A stretch of 64,000 bases of DNA, taken from positions 62,001 through 126,000 of the forward strand of contig NZ_JALXXB010000006.1 of NCBI RefSeq assembly GCF_025144225.1. Reading direction: 5' to 3'. The notes beneath the pieces are model-generated. The model made no database searches and was not told the DNA's origin. It saw only the letters and a program-made list of their open reading frames with translations. Below are positions 18,313-26,930 of this stretch, piece by piece. This DNA comes from Aestuariimicrobium sp. p3-SID1156. GTDB taxonomy: Bacteria; Actinomycetota; Actinomycetes; Propionibacteriales; Propionibacteriaceae. Every line of letters starts with the position of its first letter. Within the stretch, counting starts at the first letter, position 1. Position numbers and translations under genes: made by a program.

Positions 18313-19197
18313 CTACTGGTCGTTGTCCTCGGTCCAGCCGAGTTCGTCCCAGATGGCCTGGGGGATGAGTCGATCGATGCGATCGAGCACGTAGGTGGGC
18401 TGCTCCTCGGTGGGCAGCGCCTCAGACTCCTCCTGCGTGGAGTCCCCTGTCAGGACCAGGGCCGACGCCATGCCTCCGTCGACCGCCATCTTGATGTCGG
18501 TGCCCAGCCGGTCACCGACCATGACCGCGCGAGCCGGTTCGACACCGAAGCCACGGAGGGCCTCCTCGACCATGATCGGGTCGGGCTTGCCGAAGTTGGC
18601 TTGGCACGTCACCCCGGTACAGGCCTCGATGGCGGCGACGATCGCCGCACAGTCGGGCTCGCCGCGTCCGCCCGGGAAGGGGCAGTAACGGTCGGGATTG
18701 GTCTGGACCAGGATTGCCCGCTTGTGGAACCACAGCGCGTCGAAGGCGATCTGCAGCTTGCGGTAGTCGAAGGTACGGTCGTAGGAGGCGATGACGATGT
18801 CGATCTTCTCCGGGTCCTCGCTGAGCTCGAAGCCCTCGTTGACCAGGTAGTCACACAGCGGCTTCTCGGCGATCGGGAAGAGGACGGCGTCCGGGTGGTG
18901 CTCCTTCAGCCAGCCGGCGGTGGTCACCACCGTGTTGGCGATGTCCTGGACGTCGGTGGGCAGGCCCAGCTTCGCCAGCTTCTCGCTGTACTGGTGGGGG
19001 TCCTTGGTCGGGTTGTTCGAAAGGAACCGGACACCGATGTCGCGGCGCCGCAGCTCACCGAGCATCCGGGTCACGCCGGGAAGCAGGTGGTCGCCCAGGT
19101 AGATGGTGCCGTCCATGTCGAAGACATAGGCGTCGTAGAGCTTCTCGGGCAGGCGCAGGCCTGCGGCGGACTGTGCCCCCATTGGCTGCTCACCCAC
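18313..19197 (-). CDS. HAD-IIA (NagD/PGPase-like) sugar phosphatase
   Basis: A 294-residue HAD hydrolase. The nucleophile motif FDMDGTIYLGD has Asp27 and Asp29; motif II is FLSNNP; motif III Lys is in NFGKPDP and motif IV is MVGDRLGTDI. The cap is the C2a type of the NagD family, which dephosphorylates small sugar phosphates or clears damaged ones. It starts three bases after the RpiB-like gene stop and precedes the FGGY kinase. A phosphatase beside a kinase suggests removal of an inhibitory or side-product phosphate; this is inference. Confidence 0.87.
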   Translation of the reverse strand: MGEQPMGAQSAAGLRLPEKLYDAYVFDMDGTIYLGDHLLPGVTRMLGELRRRDIGVRFLSNNPTKDPHQYSEKLAKLGLPTDVQDIANTVVTTAGWLKEHHPDAVLFPIAEKPLCDYLVNEGFELSEDPEKIDIVIASYDRTFDYRKLQIAFDALWFHKRAILVQTNPDRYCPFPGGRGEPDCAAIVAAIEACTGVTCQANFGKPDPIMVEEALRGFGVEPARAVMVGDRLGTDIKMAVDGGMASALVLTGDSTQEESEALPTEEQPTYVLDRIDRLIPQAIWDELGWTEDNDQ

Positions 19198-19200
19198 GGA

Positions 19201-19659
19201 TCAGCCCTGGGGCTCGTAGCTGCAGATGGCGTCCACCTTGGCGGCCGAGGGAGAGCTCTGGTCGAAGGTGTAGTTGAAGAACTCCTTGGCCAGTCGGCGG
19301 GCCAGTTCGACGCCGATCACGCGCTGGCCCATGGTGAGCACCTGGGCATTGTTCGACAGCACCAGTCGCTCCACGGAGAAGGAGTCATGCGCCACGGAGG
19401 CACGGATGCCCGGCACCTTGTTGGCGGCGATGGCAACACCCATGCCGGTGCCACAGATGAAGATGCCGCGATCAGCCTCCCCATCGGCGATCTTGCGGGC
19501 ACCCGCCACGGCGGGGTGGGCATAGGCGGTGTCGTCACCGGCCTCGACGCCGACATCGATCACCTCGTCGATGCGGTCGTCCTTCTCGAGATCGGCCTTG
19601 ATCTTGTCGCGGTACTCAACTCCTGCGATGTCGCAGGCGAGGACAACTCGGAAACCCAT
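19201..19659 (-). CDS. RpiB/LacAB-family sugar-phosphate isomerase
   Basis: A 152-residue protein of the RpiB fold. It has the GxGxG-type loop CGTGMGVAIAANK with the catalytic-type Cys, and SVERLVLSNNAQVLTMGQR near the C-terminus. The family interconverts aldose and ketose phosphates (ribose-5-P/ribulose-5-P, allose-6-P, erythrulose-4-P/erythrose-4-P). The N-terminus (FRVVLACDIAGVEYRD) differs from the usual RpiB ADHAG motif and is closer to the tetrulose-phosphate isomerase branch as I remember it; that needs checking. Start ATG 19659 has GGAG upstream; the longer frame adds 18 unlikely residues. First gene of the operon. Confidence 0.85.
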   Translation of the reverse strand: MGFRVVLACDIAGVEYRDKIKADLEKDDRIDEVIDVGVEAGDDTAYAHPAVAGARKIADGEADRGIFICGTGMGVAIAANKVPGIRASVAHDSFSVERLVLSNNAQVLTMGQRVIGVELARRLAKEFFNYTFDQSSPSAAKVDAICSYEPQG

Positions 19660-19748
19660 GATGCGCTCCAGTTCCCAGAAGGGCGCAACAGCCCTCACTG
19701 GCCGATGCACCACCTCTGACGTGTGACTCTAGAGTAACACCACGGACT

Positions 19749-19780
19749 TGAAAATGAACAGGGTTAGCGTGAAATTTTCA
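19749..19780. promoter_or_regulatory. Candidate DeoR-type operator/promoter of the rpiB operon
   Basis: Two TGAAA repeats start at 19749 and 19770, 21 bp apart (two helical turns), and the second is part of the palindrome TGAAATTTTCA (19770-19780). Reading the minus strand, this AT-rich block lies about 90-120 bp upstream of the RpiB-family start and just after the DeoR regulator coding end, with a possible -10 (TACTCT) following. Direct TGAAA-like repeats are common for DeoR-family repressors. Inference from position and pattern. Confidence 0.45.
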
Positions 19781-20629
19781 GGATGTCGGTTCACTGACCA
19801 CGACGCGCTGGCTGTACTCGCGCAGCATCGCCAAGTCCTTCTCCCCGATGTGGTGGTCCACCAGGACGGTGTCGAACTCCTTCAGCTCCGCGAAGGCGTG
19901 CAGGGCTCGGCGATTGAACTTGGTGTGGTCCAGCATCAAGATCTTGTGTCGCCCGGCCCGCAGCATCGCCCGCTTGACCTCGACCACGTCCTGGTAGGGG
20001 TGGTACACGACACCCTCCTCCAGGCCGGACGCGGACAGGATGCAGTAGTCGGCACGAATCGTGGCCAGCATCGCCAGGGCGCTGGGGCCCAGCATCGCCT
20101 CGGCCCAGGGCTGGTACTCCCCTCCCGTGAGCAGCAGCTTCACGTCGGGACGCGCGGAGCATTCGCGTGCCACCAGCAGTGAATTCGTGATCACCGTGAG
20201 CGGGGTGACATCGACCAACGCGCGCAGCACCCAGGCCGCCGAGGTCGAGTCGTCGAGCACGATCGATGACCCGGGAGCGATGTGCTCGCGGATGTGGGAG
20301 GCCATCTCGGACTTGGCCTCCGTATTGGTCGCCAACCGGAAGCTGGCCCCAGCCTCGTGCAGCCCCGAGGCGAGCGCGGAGACCTTGCCGCGCTGGCGGG
20401 TCAGGACACCGGCCTCCTCCAGCGCGGCGATGTCGCGGTAGAGGGTCATCAGGGAGACGCCGATCTCGCGGACGAGTTCGTCCATGGTGACCGACCCGCG
20501 GCGGAAGACGATGTCGGCGATCAGGTGGCGTCGCGCGGTCTGGCCCGACGCCGTCGGTGCGGTCGGTGGGGCGGCCTCCTCGCCCGAGGATCCGGACCCA
20601 ATTCCTGCTCCCTCATCACTGCCTGCCAT
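19778..20629 (-). CDS. DeoR-family transcriptional regulator
   Basis: A 283-residue regulator. The helix-turn-helix spans about residues 30-75 (RRHLIADIVFRRGSV, VREIGVSLMTLYRDIAALEEAG), followed by a DeoR C-terminal sensor domain of the isomerase-like fold (IVLDDSTSAAWVLRAL, LTGGEYQPWAEAMLGP). These repressors sense sugar phosphates. It sits immediately upstream of the RpiB-HAD-FGGY-tkt genes and is its likely regulator. The start MAGSDEGAG at 20629 is chosen because the longer frame runs into the divergent acetyltransferase gene; the first 25 residues are low-complexity. Confidence 0.85.
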   Translation of the reverse strand: MAGSDEGAGIGSGSSGEEAAPPTAPTASGQTARRHLIADIVFRRGSVTMDELVREIGVSLMTLYRDIAALEEAGVLTRQRGKVSALASGLHEAGASFRLATNTEAKSEMASHIREHIAPGSSIVLDDSTSAAWVLRALVDVTPLTVITNSLLVARECSARPDVKLLLTGGEYQPWAEAMLGPSALAMLATIRADYCILSASGLEEGVVYHPYQDVVEVKRAMLRAGRHKILMLDHTKFNRRALHAFAELKEFDTVLVDHHIGEKDLAMLREYSQRVVVSEPTS

Positions 20630-20773
20630 GAGCAGGATTCTAGACCCGGGTGCCGCCAGGGCAGACGTCGGTCCTTCTGTTCCGGCAGGATCAGGGCAGA
20701 CGGAGAGCGGAGGTTCAGCACGACGCTGGAGTGCCGGTTCCACGGCGCAGGGCAAGGAAGTAGTCTGCACGCC

Positions 20774-21304
20774 ATGTCCCCCATCATCCGAGCGGCGACC
20801 ACCGACGACCTGCCCGCCATCACGGCGATCTACAACACGGCCGGGGTCGCGACCACCGCCAGTTATGACCTCTCCCCCGTGACCGTCGCCGACCGGGCGG
20901 CCTGGCTGCAGGCCAAGCAGCGGCGTCGCTTCCCCGTCCTGGTCGCCACCGAGATGGACTCCCACGGCGACCAGCAGGTGGTGGGGTTTGCCTCCTATGG
21001 CCCGTTCCGGGACAAGGCGGGCTACGACTTCACCGTGGAACATTCGGTCTACGTCAGCACCGAGCATCGCGCGATGGGCGTGGGGCGCATGCTGATGAGT
21101 GCGTTGGTCGACCATGCCCGCGGGCAGGGCATCCATGCCATGGTCGGGGTCCTGGACGCCGGCAATGAAGCATCGATCGCCTTCCACGAGAAGCTCGGGT
21201 TCACCGAATCGGGACGCCTGCACGAGGTGGGCCGCAAGTTCGGCACCTGGCTGGACGTCGTGCTGATGACCATGACCTTCCCCGACACCAGCCCCCAGCG
21301 ATGA
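20774..21304 (+). CDS. GNAT acetyltransferase, phosphinothricin acetyltransferase-like
   Basis: A 176-residue GNAT protein. The order IRAATTDDLPAITAIYN, the acetyl-CoA loop HRAMGVGRMLMSALVDHA (variant Q/RxxGxG/A) and the C-terminal GFTESGRLHEVGRKFGTW match Pat/MddA-type N-acetyltransferases, which acetylate phosphinothricin, methionine sulfoximine or related amino acids. The natural substrate is unknown. ATG 20774 begins a compact domain; the upstream extension is antisense to the DeoR gene. Its stop overlaps the next gene start in ATGA. Confidence 0.88.
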   Translation: MSPIIRAATTDDLPAITAIYNTAGVATTASYDLSPVTVADRAAWLQAKQRRRFPVLVATEMDSHGDQQVVGFASYGPFRDKAGYDFTVEHSVYVSTEHRAMGVGRMLMSALVDHARGQGIHAMVGVLDAGNEASIAFHEKLGFTESGRLHEVGRKFGTWLDVVLMTMTFPDTSPQR

Positions 21305-21831
21305 CCACGCCCTGGCTGGTGCTCATCGACCTCCAGCGCGTCTTCTCCGACCCGGCCTCGACCTGGTGTGCCACCGGGTTCGAGGGAATCGTGCCGCCGG
21401 TGGAGCGATTGGCCGCCGAATACGCGGGCCGGGTCATCGTCACCCGCTGGCTGCCCGCACAGGATCGTGCGGGCTCCTGGGGCGCCTACTTCGAGCACTG
21501 GCCCTTCGCCGACCAGCCGGACGACAACCCCCTGTTCGACCTGGTCACGCCGGCGCGCGAACTGGTCCGTTCTGGCGCAGCGGTGCTGGTCGACGAGCGC
21601 ACCTTCGGGAAGTTCGGCTCGCAGCTGCTCACCCTCACCGGGCCGAACCCGCATCTGGTGCTGGCCGGAGTGGCCACCGACTGCTGCGTCCTCTCGACGG
21701 CCCTGGCCGCCGCCGACTCCGGCGCGCTGGTCGAAGTGGCCGCTGAGGCCTGCGCCGGGTCGACGGTCGAGAACCACCGGAAGGCGCTGGACCTGATGGC
21801 CCTCTACGGACCCCAGATCGTGGTGCGCTGA
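21301..21831 (+). CDS. Cysteine hydrolase, isochorismatase family
   Basis: A 176-residue isochorismatase-fold protein. The triad is Asp10 (LVLIDLQ), Lys in ERTFGKFG and Cys in GVATDCCVLSTA; a cis-peptide region precedes the Cys. Members hydrolyse amides or vinyl ethers (nicotinamidase, N-carbamoylsarcosine amidase and others); the substrate is not readable. It is translationally coupled to the acetyltransferase (4-nt overlap), suggesting a shared small-molecule pathway. Confidence 0.87.
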   Translation: MTTPWLVLIDLQRVFSDPASTWCATGFEGIVPPVERLAAEYAGRVIVTRWLPAQDRAGSWGAYFEHWPFADQPDDNPLFDLVTPARELVRSGAAVLVDERTFGKFGSQLLTLTGPNPHLVLAGVATDCCVLSTALAAADSGALVEVAAEACAGSTVENHRKALDLMALYGPQIVVR

Positions 21832-21869
21832 TCGGCTCGATGTGCCTTCCCTGGCTCCAGGGCGTAGAG

Positions 21870-21884
21870 TGATAACGGTTATCA
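21870..21884. promoter_or_regulatory. Zur box
   Basis: TGATAACGGTTATCA, a 15-bp dyad with 6-bp perfect arms (TGATAA/TTATCA), centred 26 bp upstream of the zinc transporter start and just before its ribosome binding site CTGGAGGG. It matches the form of actinobacterial Zur operators. Repression by Zur with zinc is expected. Confidence 0.8.
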
Positions 21885-21902
21885 ACTCGTCTGGAGGGAA
21901 AC

Positions 21903-22811
21903 ATGAAGCACCTGTCGCGCCGTTCGCTCGGTGTGCTGACTCTCGGCGCTCTGGCATCCACCGGCCTGGTCGCCTGCTCGAAGACCGAGGAGGGCGCCGG
22001 TTCAGGCGGCGCGGAGAACGGCAGCGCGCTGGAGGTCTTCGCGTCCACCTCGGTGTGGGGCTCGATCGCCAAGAATGTCGGCGGCGACCTGGTGACGGTC
22101 AGCTCCGCAGTGAACAACCCCGACCAGGACCCCCACGACTACGAGGCGACCGCCGAGGACAAGCTGAAGATCTCCCGCTCGAAGCTGGCGGTGATCAACG
22201 GTGGTGGCTACGACACGTGGGCCACGACGCTGCTGAACTCGGTGAGGACCAGGCCGGTCGTGGTGGACGCCTTCACCACCTCGGGCTTCAAGGACGGCGA
22301 CAATGAACACATCTTCTACTCGCTGGACGCTGCGAGCAAGACCGCCGATGCCCTCGCCGCCGAGCTGTCGAAGATCGACTCCGGCAATGCGTCGAAGTAT
22401 TCCCAGAACGCCAAGGCCCTCAACGCCAAGCTGGACGACCTGGAGGAGCGGGCCAAGAACTGGGGTGCCAAGAACCCGTCCGAGGGCGTGGTCAGCACCG
22501 AGTCGGTGGCCCAGTACCTGCTGCGCGACCTTGGCCTGAAGGACCTCACCCCGCCGGAGTACATCACCCAGTCCGAGTCCGAGGCCGGGCCCTCGGTCGC
22601 CACGGTCGAGAAGACCCGCCAGCTCATCGGCAAGCAGGCCACGGTGCTCATCGTCAACGGCCAGACCCAGGACGCGGTGTCCACGAAGCTCGTGGAGCAG
22701 GCAACGAAGACCAACGTCCGCATCGTCAAGGTCTATGAGACCTTCCCCGAGGGTGTGGACGACTACGTTGACTTCATGACCACGGCAGTCGACGCCATCA
22801 CCGGCGCATGA
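21903..22811 (+). CDS. znuA: Zinc/manganese ABC transporter substrate-binding lipoprotein
   Basis: A 302-residue lipoprotein: twin-arginine-like basic start, hydrophobic segment and lipobox ending in Cys at about residue 25 (STGLVACS). It is a cluster A-I metal-binding protein, with likely ligands in DQDPHDYE and DNEHIFYS. Unlike many ZnuA proteins it has no long His-rich loop; that feature is instead on the ATPase encoded next. The Zur box upstream points to zinc. Overlaps the ATPase gene in ATGA. Confidence 0.9.
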   Translation: MKHLSRRSLGVLTLGALASTGLVACSKTEEGAGSGGAENGSALEVFASTSVWGSIAKNVGGDLVTVSSAVNNPDQDPHDYEATAEDKLKISRSKLAVINGGGYDTWATTLLNSVRTRPVVVDAFTTSGFKDGDNEHIFYSLDAASKTADALAAELSKIDSGNASKYSQNAKALNAKLDDLEERAKNWGAKNPSEGVVSTESVAQYLLRDLGLKDLTPPEYITQSESEAGPSVATVEKTRQLIGKQATVLIVNGQTQDAVSTKLVEQATKTNVRIVKVYETFPEGVDDYVDFMTTAVDAITGA

Positions 22812-23659
22812 GCCCGACCCATCCGGTCGTCCACCTGGACAATGCCTGCGTGGCCTTCGGTGGACGTGTGCTGTGGGACCACCTCGACATCGACATCTCC
22901 CCCGGCGAGTTCGTCGCCGTGTTGGGGCCCAATGGTGCCGGTAAAACGACCCTGCTCCGCGTCCTGCTCGGCCAGGTACACCTGGCCCACGGCATCGCCC
23001 GGGTTTCCGGGGAGCCGGTCCGGTTGGGTTCCCGCCGCATCGGCTACGTCCCCCAGCACAAGGCGATCGACACCCGCGCCGCCATTCGTGGGCGCGATCT
23101 GGTCGGTTTCGGCCTGGACGGCGCCACATGGGGCTTTGGGCTCCCCAGCCGTGCCCGGACCCGCCGCATCAACGAGGTGCTGGAGGAGGTCGGCGCCCTC
23201 GGCTACGCCGACGAGGCGATCGGCGTCCTCTCCGGTGGTGAGCAGCAGCGACTGCGGATCGCCCAGGCCCTGGTGACCAAGCCGTCGGTGCTGCTCTGCG
23301 ACGAGCCGTTGCTGAGCCTGGACATGGCCAACCAGCAGCAGGTGGTAGAACTCCTGGACCGGATGCGACGCGAGCACGACATCGCGGTCCTCTTCGTCAC
23401 CCACGAGATCAACCCGATCATGCCCTTCGTCGACCGGGTCATCTACTTCGCCAGGGGCCAGGCCATGGTCGGCACCCCCGATGAGGTCATCACCACCGAG
23501 TCCCTGAGCCGGCTCTACGGCTCCCACATCGAGGTCGTGCGGCACCAGATCGACGAGAGCCACGAGCGCATCCTGGTCTTCGGCGCCGAGGAGGAGCCGC
23601 ATCACGATCACGAGCATGACCACCACCACGACCATTCCGAGGAGGTGCATCTGTCATGA
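22808..23659 (+). CDS. znuC: Zinc ABC transporter ATP-binding protein with His-rich tail
   Basis: A 283-residue ABC ATPase with Walker A GPNGAGKTT (about 39-47), signature LSGGEQQRLRIA, Walker B VLLCDEPLLSLD and the switch His in VTHEI. After the ATPase core the last 30 residues are dominated by His, Asp and Glu (about nine histidines between residues 260 and 277). Such a cytoplasmic tail could bind incoming zinc or sense it. It is second in a three-gene operon with 4-nt overlaps on both sides. Confidence 0.92.
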   Translation: MSPTHPVVHLDNACVAFGGRVLWDHLDIDISPGEFVAVLGPNGAGKTTLLRVLLGQVHLAHGIARVSGEPVRLGSRRIGYVPQHKAIDTRAAIRGRDLVGFGLDGATWGFGLPSRARTRRINEVLEEVGALGYADEAIGVLSGGEQQRLRIAQALVTKPSVLLCDEPLLSLDMANQQQVVELLDRMRREHDIAVLFVTHEINPIMPFVDRVIYFARGQAMVGTPDEVITTESLSRLYGSHIEVVRHQIDESHERILVFGAEEEPHHDHEHDHHHDHSEEVHLS

Positions 23660-24510
23660 GCTGGGACACCTTCGTCAACTTCGACAACTTCACTGACCTG
23701 GTGCCGCTGGTCCAGGGATCGCTGGTCGCCGGCCTCATCCTGGGGCTGGTCGCCGGCATCATCGGGCCGATGATCCACGCCCGCGACCTGTCCTTCGCGG
23801 TTCACGGCACCAGTGAGCTCAGCTTCGCCGGCGCCGCCATCGCGCTCTTCCTGGGCTACAACGTCGCCCACGGAGCCATCGTCGGATCAGTGCTGGCCGC
23901 CGTCCTGCTGGGCCTGCTCGGCGCCCGGGCGCGAGAACGCAATGCCACCATCGGCATCTTCCTCCCCTTCGGGCTGGGCCTGGGCGTGCTCTTCCTGTCG
24001 CTCTACAAGGGCCGTTCCTCGAACAAGTTCGGGCTGCTCACCGGCCAGATCGTGGCCGTCGACGATGCGCAGTTGTGGACTCTGGTCGCCGTCTCCGCGA
24101 TCGTCGTCCTCGCCCTGGCGGCCATGTGGCGTCCCCTCTTCTTCGCCTCGGTGGACCCGGAGGTCGCGATCGCGCGCGGCGTCCCCACCCGGGCACTCTC
24201 GATCGCCTTCATGGTCGTGCTCGGCCTGACCACGGCCATGGCAGTCCAGCTGGTCGGCGCGCTGCTGGTGCTCTCGCTGCTGATCACGCCCACCTCGGCG
24301 GCCGCCCAGGTCACCGCCCGGCCGTTGACGCTGGCCGTTCTCTCGGTGGTCTTCGCCACCATCTCAGCAGTCGGTGGCATCCTGCTGTCGCTGGGCCCCG
24401 GCCTCCCGATCAGCCCCTACGTGACCACGGTCTCATTCTTGATCTACCTGGTCTGCCTGGGTCTGGGACGCCTGGTCCGAGGGCGTGGGTTCAGTCGTCG
24501 ACTGGCCTGA
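23656..24510 (+). CDS. znuB: Zinc ABC transporter permease
   Basis: A 284-residue ABC-3 family permease with about eight hydrophobic helices. LSFAVHGTSELSFAGAAIAL and GALLVLSLLITPTSAAAQV are the conserved segments of Mn/Zn permeases. It completes the transporter. Its last 20 bases overlap the end of the convergent sirtuin gene; no terminator is evident between them. Confidence 0.92.
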   Translation: MSWDTFVNFDNFTDLVPLVQGSLVAGLILGLVAGIIGPMIHARDLSFAVHGTSELSFAGAAIALFLGYNVAHGAIVGSVLAAVLLGLLGARARERNATIGIFLPFGLGLGVLFLSLYKGRSSNKFGLLTGQIVAVDDAQLWTLVAVSAIVVLALAAMWRPLFFASVDPEVAIARGVPTRALSIAFMVVLGLTTAMAVQLVGALLVLSLLITPTSAAAQVTARPLTLAVLSVVFATISAVGGILLSLGPGLPISPYVTTVSFLIYLVCLGLGRLVRGRGFSRRLA

Positions 24511-25396
24511 GGCCGGCGAGCGCCGGCAGGACCTGCTGGACCGGGGCGTCCAGCCTGATCGTGGCCCACTCGTCGCCCCGGGTGGCACCCTGGTTCACGA
24601 TGACCACCGGGATCCCGCGGGCGGCGGCCTGGCGCACGAACCTCAGACCGGACATCACTGACAGCGAGCTACCTGCGACCACCAGCGCCTCGCTCCGGTC
24701 CACCCACTCCCGGCAGCGAGCCACCCGCTCCCGCGGGACCGGTTCCCCGAAGTAGACGACGTTCGGCTTCAGCCGACCACCACAGGCCAGGCAGGGCGGG
24801 ACGACGAAATCCGCCCACCGCTCGACCACGGCGTCCCCATCGGGTCGGATCTCGGGATGGCCGACCGCCAGACCAGTGCCCAGCCCGGGGTTCGCCGCGG
24901 CCATCCGCTGCTGCATCTCCTCCCGGTCGGTGAGCTGGCCGCAGTCCAGACAGACCACCTCATGGATGCGTCCGTGCAGTTCGACCACCTCCTGGCTCCC
25001 GGCCTGCCGGTGCAGGCCGTCGACATTCTGGGTGATCAGCCCGGTCAGCGAGCAGGGCCAGGAGAGCTGCTCCCAGCGGGCCAACGCGAGGTGGGTGGGG
25101 TTGGGGTCGGCATGCCCCATCGCCGCCCAGCCCTGGTAGGCGCGGGCCCAGTAGCGGCGCCGACTCTCGGCGTCAGCGATGAACTGCTGGTACTGAATCG
25201 GACGGCCCCGCTGGGCCCGGGGACCCCGGTAGTCGGGGACGCCGGAGGCGGTCGACACCCCGGCCCCGGTCAGCACCGCCGCAGAATGGACGGAGGAGAG
25301 CAGCGCGTGGGCATCATCGAGGCTGCCACGCAGGACCTGTGTGGGCTCCCAGTCGCGCAGGGCACGGTCGAGCAGGCGGGGCGCGCCGGCGCTCAT
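24491..25396 (-). CDS. Sir2-family NAD-dependent protein deacylase
   Basis: A 301-residue sirtuin. The NAD-binding GAGVSTASGVPDYRG is near residue 45, the catalytic ITQNVDGLHRQ near 118, and the zinc ribbon has CLDCG and CLACGG pairs. It would deacylate lysines on proteins using NAD+, in the cytoplasm. It starts with a 4-nt overlap (ATGA) at the end of the upstream hydrolase gene, and the two probably form an operon with tpx. Confidence 0.92.
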   Translation of the reverse strand: MSAGAPRLLDRALRDWEPTQVLRGSLDDAHALLSSVHSAAVLTGAGVSTASGVPDYRGPRAQRGRPIQYQQFIADAESRRRYWARAYQGWAAMGHADPNPTHLALARWEQLSWPCSLTGLITQNVDGLHRQAGSQEVVELHGRIHEVVCLDCGQLTDREEMQQRMAAANPGLGTGLAVGHPEIRPDGDAVVERWADFVVPPCLACGGRLKPNVVYFGEPVPRERVARCREWVDRSEALVVAGSSLSVMSGLRFVRQAAARGIPVVIVNQGATRGDEWATIRLDAPVQQVLPALAGLRPVDD

Positions 25397-26367
25397 GACC
25401 GGTCAGCGGGAGCGACGACCCTGGTGTCCAGCCAGCGCAGCATGGCCTCGACGACCTCGTCCCGGTTGGTCTCGTTGAAGACCTCGTGGCGAGCATCGGC
25501 CCAGGTGACGGCGGTGACGTCCTTGAGACCGGCGGATTTGAAGAGCTTCACCAGCGCCTTGACAGTGCGATGGCCGCCGGCAGGGTCGAGGGCGCCGCTA
25601 CCGATCCAGATGGGGAGCTTGCGCGGCATCGTGGAGACCAGCTTGGGGTTGTTGACCCGTTCCAGCCCGCCGATGAGGTCCACGTAGAGCGCGTTGGTGG
25701 AGGTGAAACCACACATCGGGTCGGCGACATAGGCATCGACGGCCCCAGTGTCGCGGGAAAGCCAGTCATAGTCGGTGCGATTGGGTTTGAAGGCAGCGTT
25801 GAAGTTGCCGAAGGTCAGCTTGTGCATCTGCTTCGCCTCGCTGCGCGGCCCCCGGACGCGGACATAGGTGCGCGCCAGCGCCCGCCCTGCCTTGCCCACC
25901 AGCCCGGCAGCCCGCGGTGACCCGGTCAGGATCAGGGCGGACAGGTCGCTGCCGTAACGGGAGGCGTAGTCCCGGGCCAGCAAGCTGCCCATACTGTGCC
26001 CGATCACGACGTGCGGTAGTTGGCCCTTGCTGCCGGCCTGCTGATGCTGGGCCATCTCGTGAAGGGCAACCGTGCGGAGGTCCTCCACCGCCTGGTTCCA
26101 CCCGTTCTGGTCGGCGAAATGCCCCAGCGTGCCGGTGCTCGAGGCCGTGCGGCCGTGACCGCGATGGTCATCGGCGATCACGACCCAGCCGCGACCGGTC
26201 AGCTGTTCGGCGAGCCATTCGTAGCGTCCGCCGTGCTCGGCCATGCCGTGGACGATCTGGACGATGCCGGCTGCGGGCCCCTCGTCCGGCAACCAGCGAT
26301 GGATGCCCATCGTGGTGCCGTTGACCTGCAGGTCGAAGACAGAACTCTTCATGCCGCGCCCGCTCAC
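25393..26367 (-). CDS. Alpha/beta hydrolase, monoacylglycerol-lipase-like
   Basis: A 324-residue serine hydrolase of the lysophospholipase/monoacylglycerol lipase group. The oxyanion segment is VHGMAEHGGRY, the nucleophile elbow GHSMGS, and the acid and base Asp/His lie in the last 80 residues (SGALDPAGG, DARHEVFNE). GTG 26367 overlaps the tpx stop (GTGA); ATG 26352 is the alternative. Its place between tpx and the sirtuin suggests a lipid or acyl-turnover role, not proven. Confidence 0.87.
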   Translation of the reverse strand: MSGRGMKSSVFDLQVNGTTMGIHRWLPDEGPAAGIVQIVHGMAEHGGRYEWLAEQLTGRGWVVIADDHRGHGRTASSTGTLGHFADQNGWNQAVEDLRTVALHEMAQHQQAGSKGQLPHVVIGHSMGSLLARDYASRYGSDLSALILTGSPRAAGLVGKAGRALARTYVRVRGPRSEAKQMHKLTFGNFNAAFKPNRTDYDWLSRDTGAVDAYVADPMCGFTSTNALYVDLIGGLERVNNPKLVSTMPRKLPIWIGSGALDPAGGHRTVKALVKLFKSAGLKDVTAVTWADARHEVFNETNRDEVVEAMLRWLDTRVVAPADRS

Positions 26368-26858
26368 AGGGAAGAGAGGGCGGCCTCGTCGTCGGGAGCC
26401 TGGGCGATCTCGGGAACGAGTTCGCTGTGCTTCACGACGCCGCTGGTGTCGATGACGACCACCGCGCGGGCCGTGCGACCGGCCAGCGGACCGTCGTTGA
26501 TGAGGATGCCGTAGTCCTCCGCGAAGGAGGTGCCCTTGGCGGAGGCAACGGTGACGTTGTCCAGCCCCTCGGCCGCGCAGAAGCCCTGCAGGGTGGCGAG
26601 GTCGTCATTGCTGACGCACAGCACGACGGTGTCCTCCAGGCCGGATGCCTTCTCGTTGAAGGTCCGCACGCTCTGCTGGCAGACGCCGGTCTCGATGTTG
26701 GGGAAGATGTTGAGGATCACGCGCTTGCTGGCGAAGGTGGTGGGGGTGAGGCGGGCATCGCCCGCTGCAGCCAGGTCGTAGGTGGGCGCATGGTCGCCTG
26801 CCTGCGGAAGTTCGCCGGACAGTTCCACGGGGTTTCCCTTGAGGGTCACAGTAGCCAT
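26364..26858 (-). CDS. tpx: Thiol peroxidase (Tpx)
   Basis: A 164-residue atypical 2-Cys peroxiredoxin. The peroxidatic Cys is in NIETGVCQQSVRTFN and the resolving Cys about 34 residues later in VVLCVSNDD, the usual Tpx spacing. It reduces peroxides with thioredoxin. Start ATG 26858 is the conserved MATVTLKGNP N-terminus; the longer frame overlaps the divergent Nudix gene. First gene of a three-gene overlapping operon. Confidence 0.95.
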   Translation of the reverse strand: MATVTLKGNPVELSGELPQAGDHAPTYDLAAAGDARLTPTTFASKRVILNIFPNIETGVCQQSVRTFNEKASGLEDTVVLCVSNDDLATLQGFCAAEGLDNVTVASAKGTSFAEDYGILINDGPLAGRTARAVVVIDTSGVVKHSELVPEIAQAPDDEAALSSL

Positions 26859-26930
26859 GCCCCCATTCTTGCCGCTCCCCCCAACAGCCGGGCAGGGGCG
26901 GCGAAAGTCGACGGCACCTAGTCTGGGGAC

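Noticed and set aside
20282-21304. Longer acetyltransferase starting at 20282
   Set aside because: The first 164 codons are antisense to the DeoR gene; the GNAT domain starts at ATG 20774.
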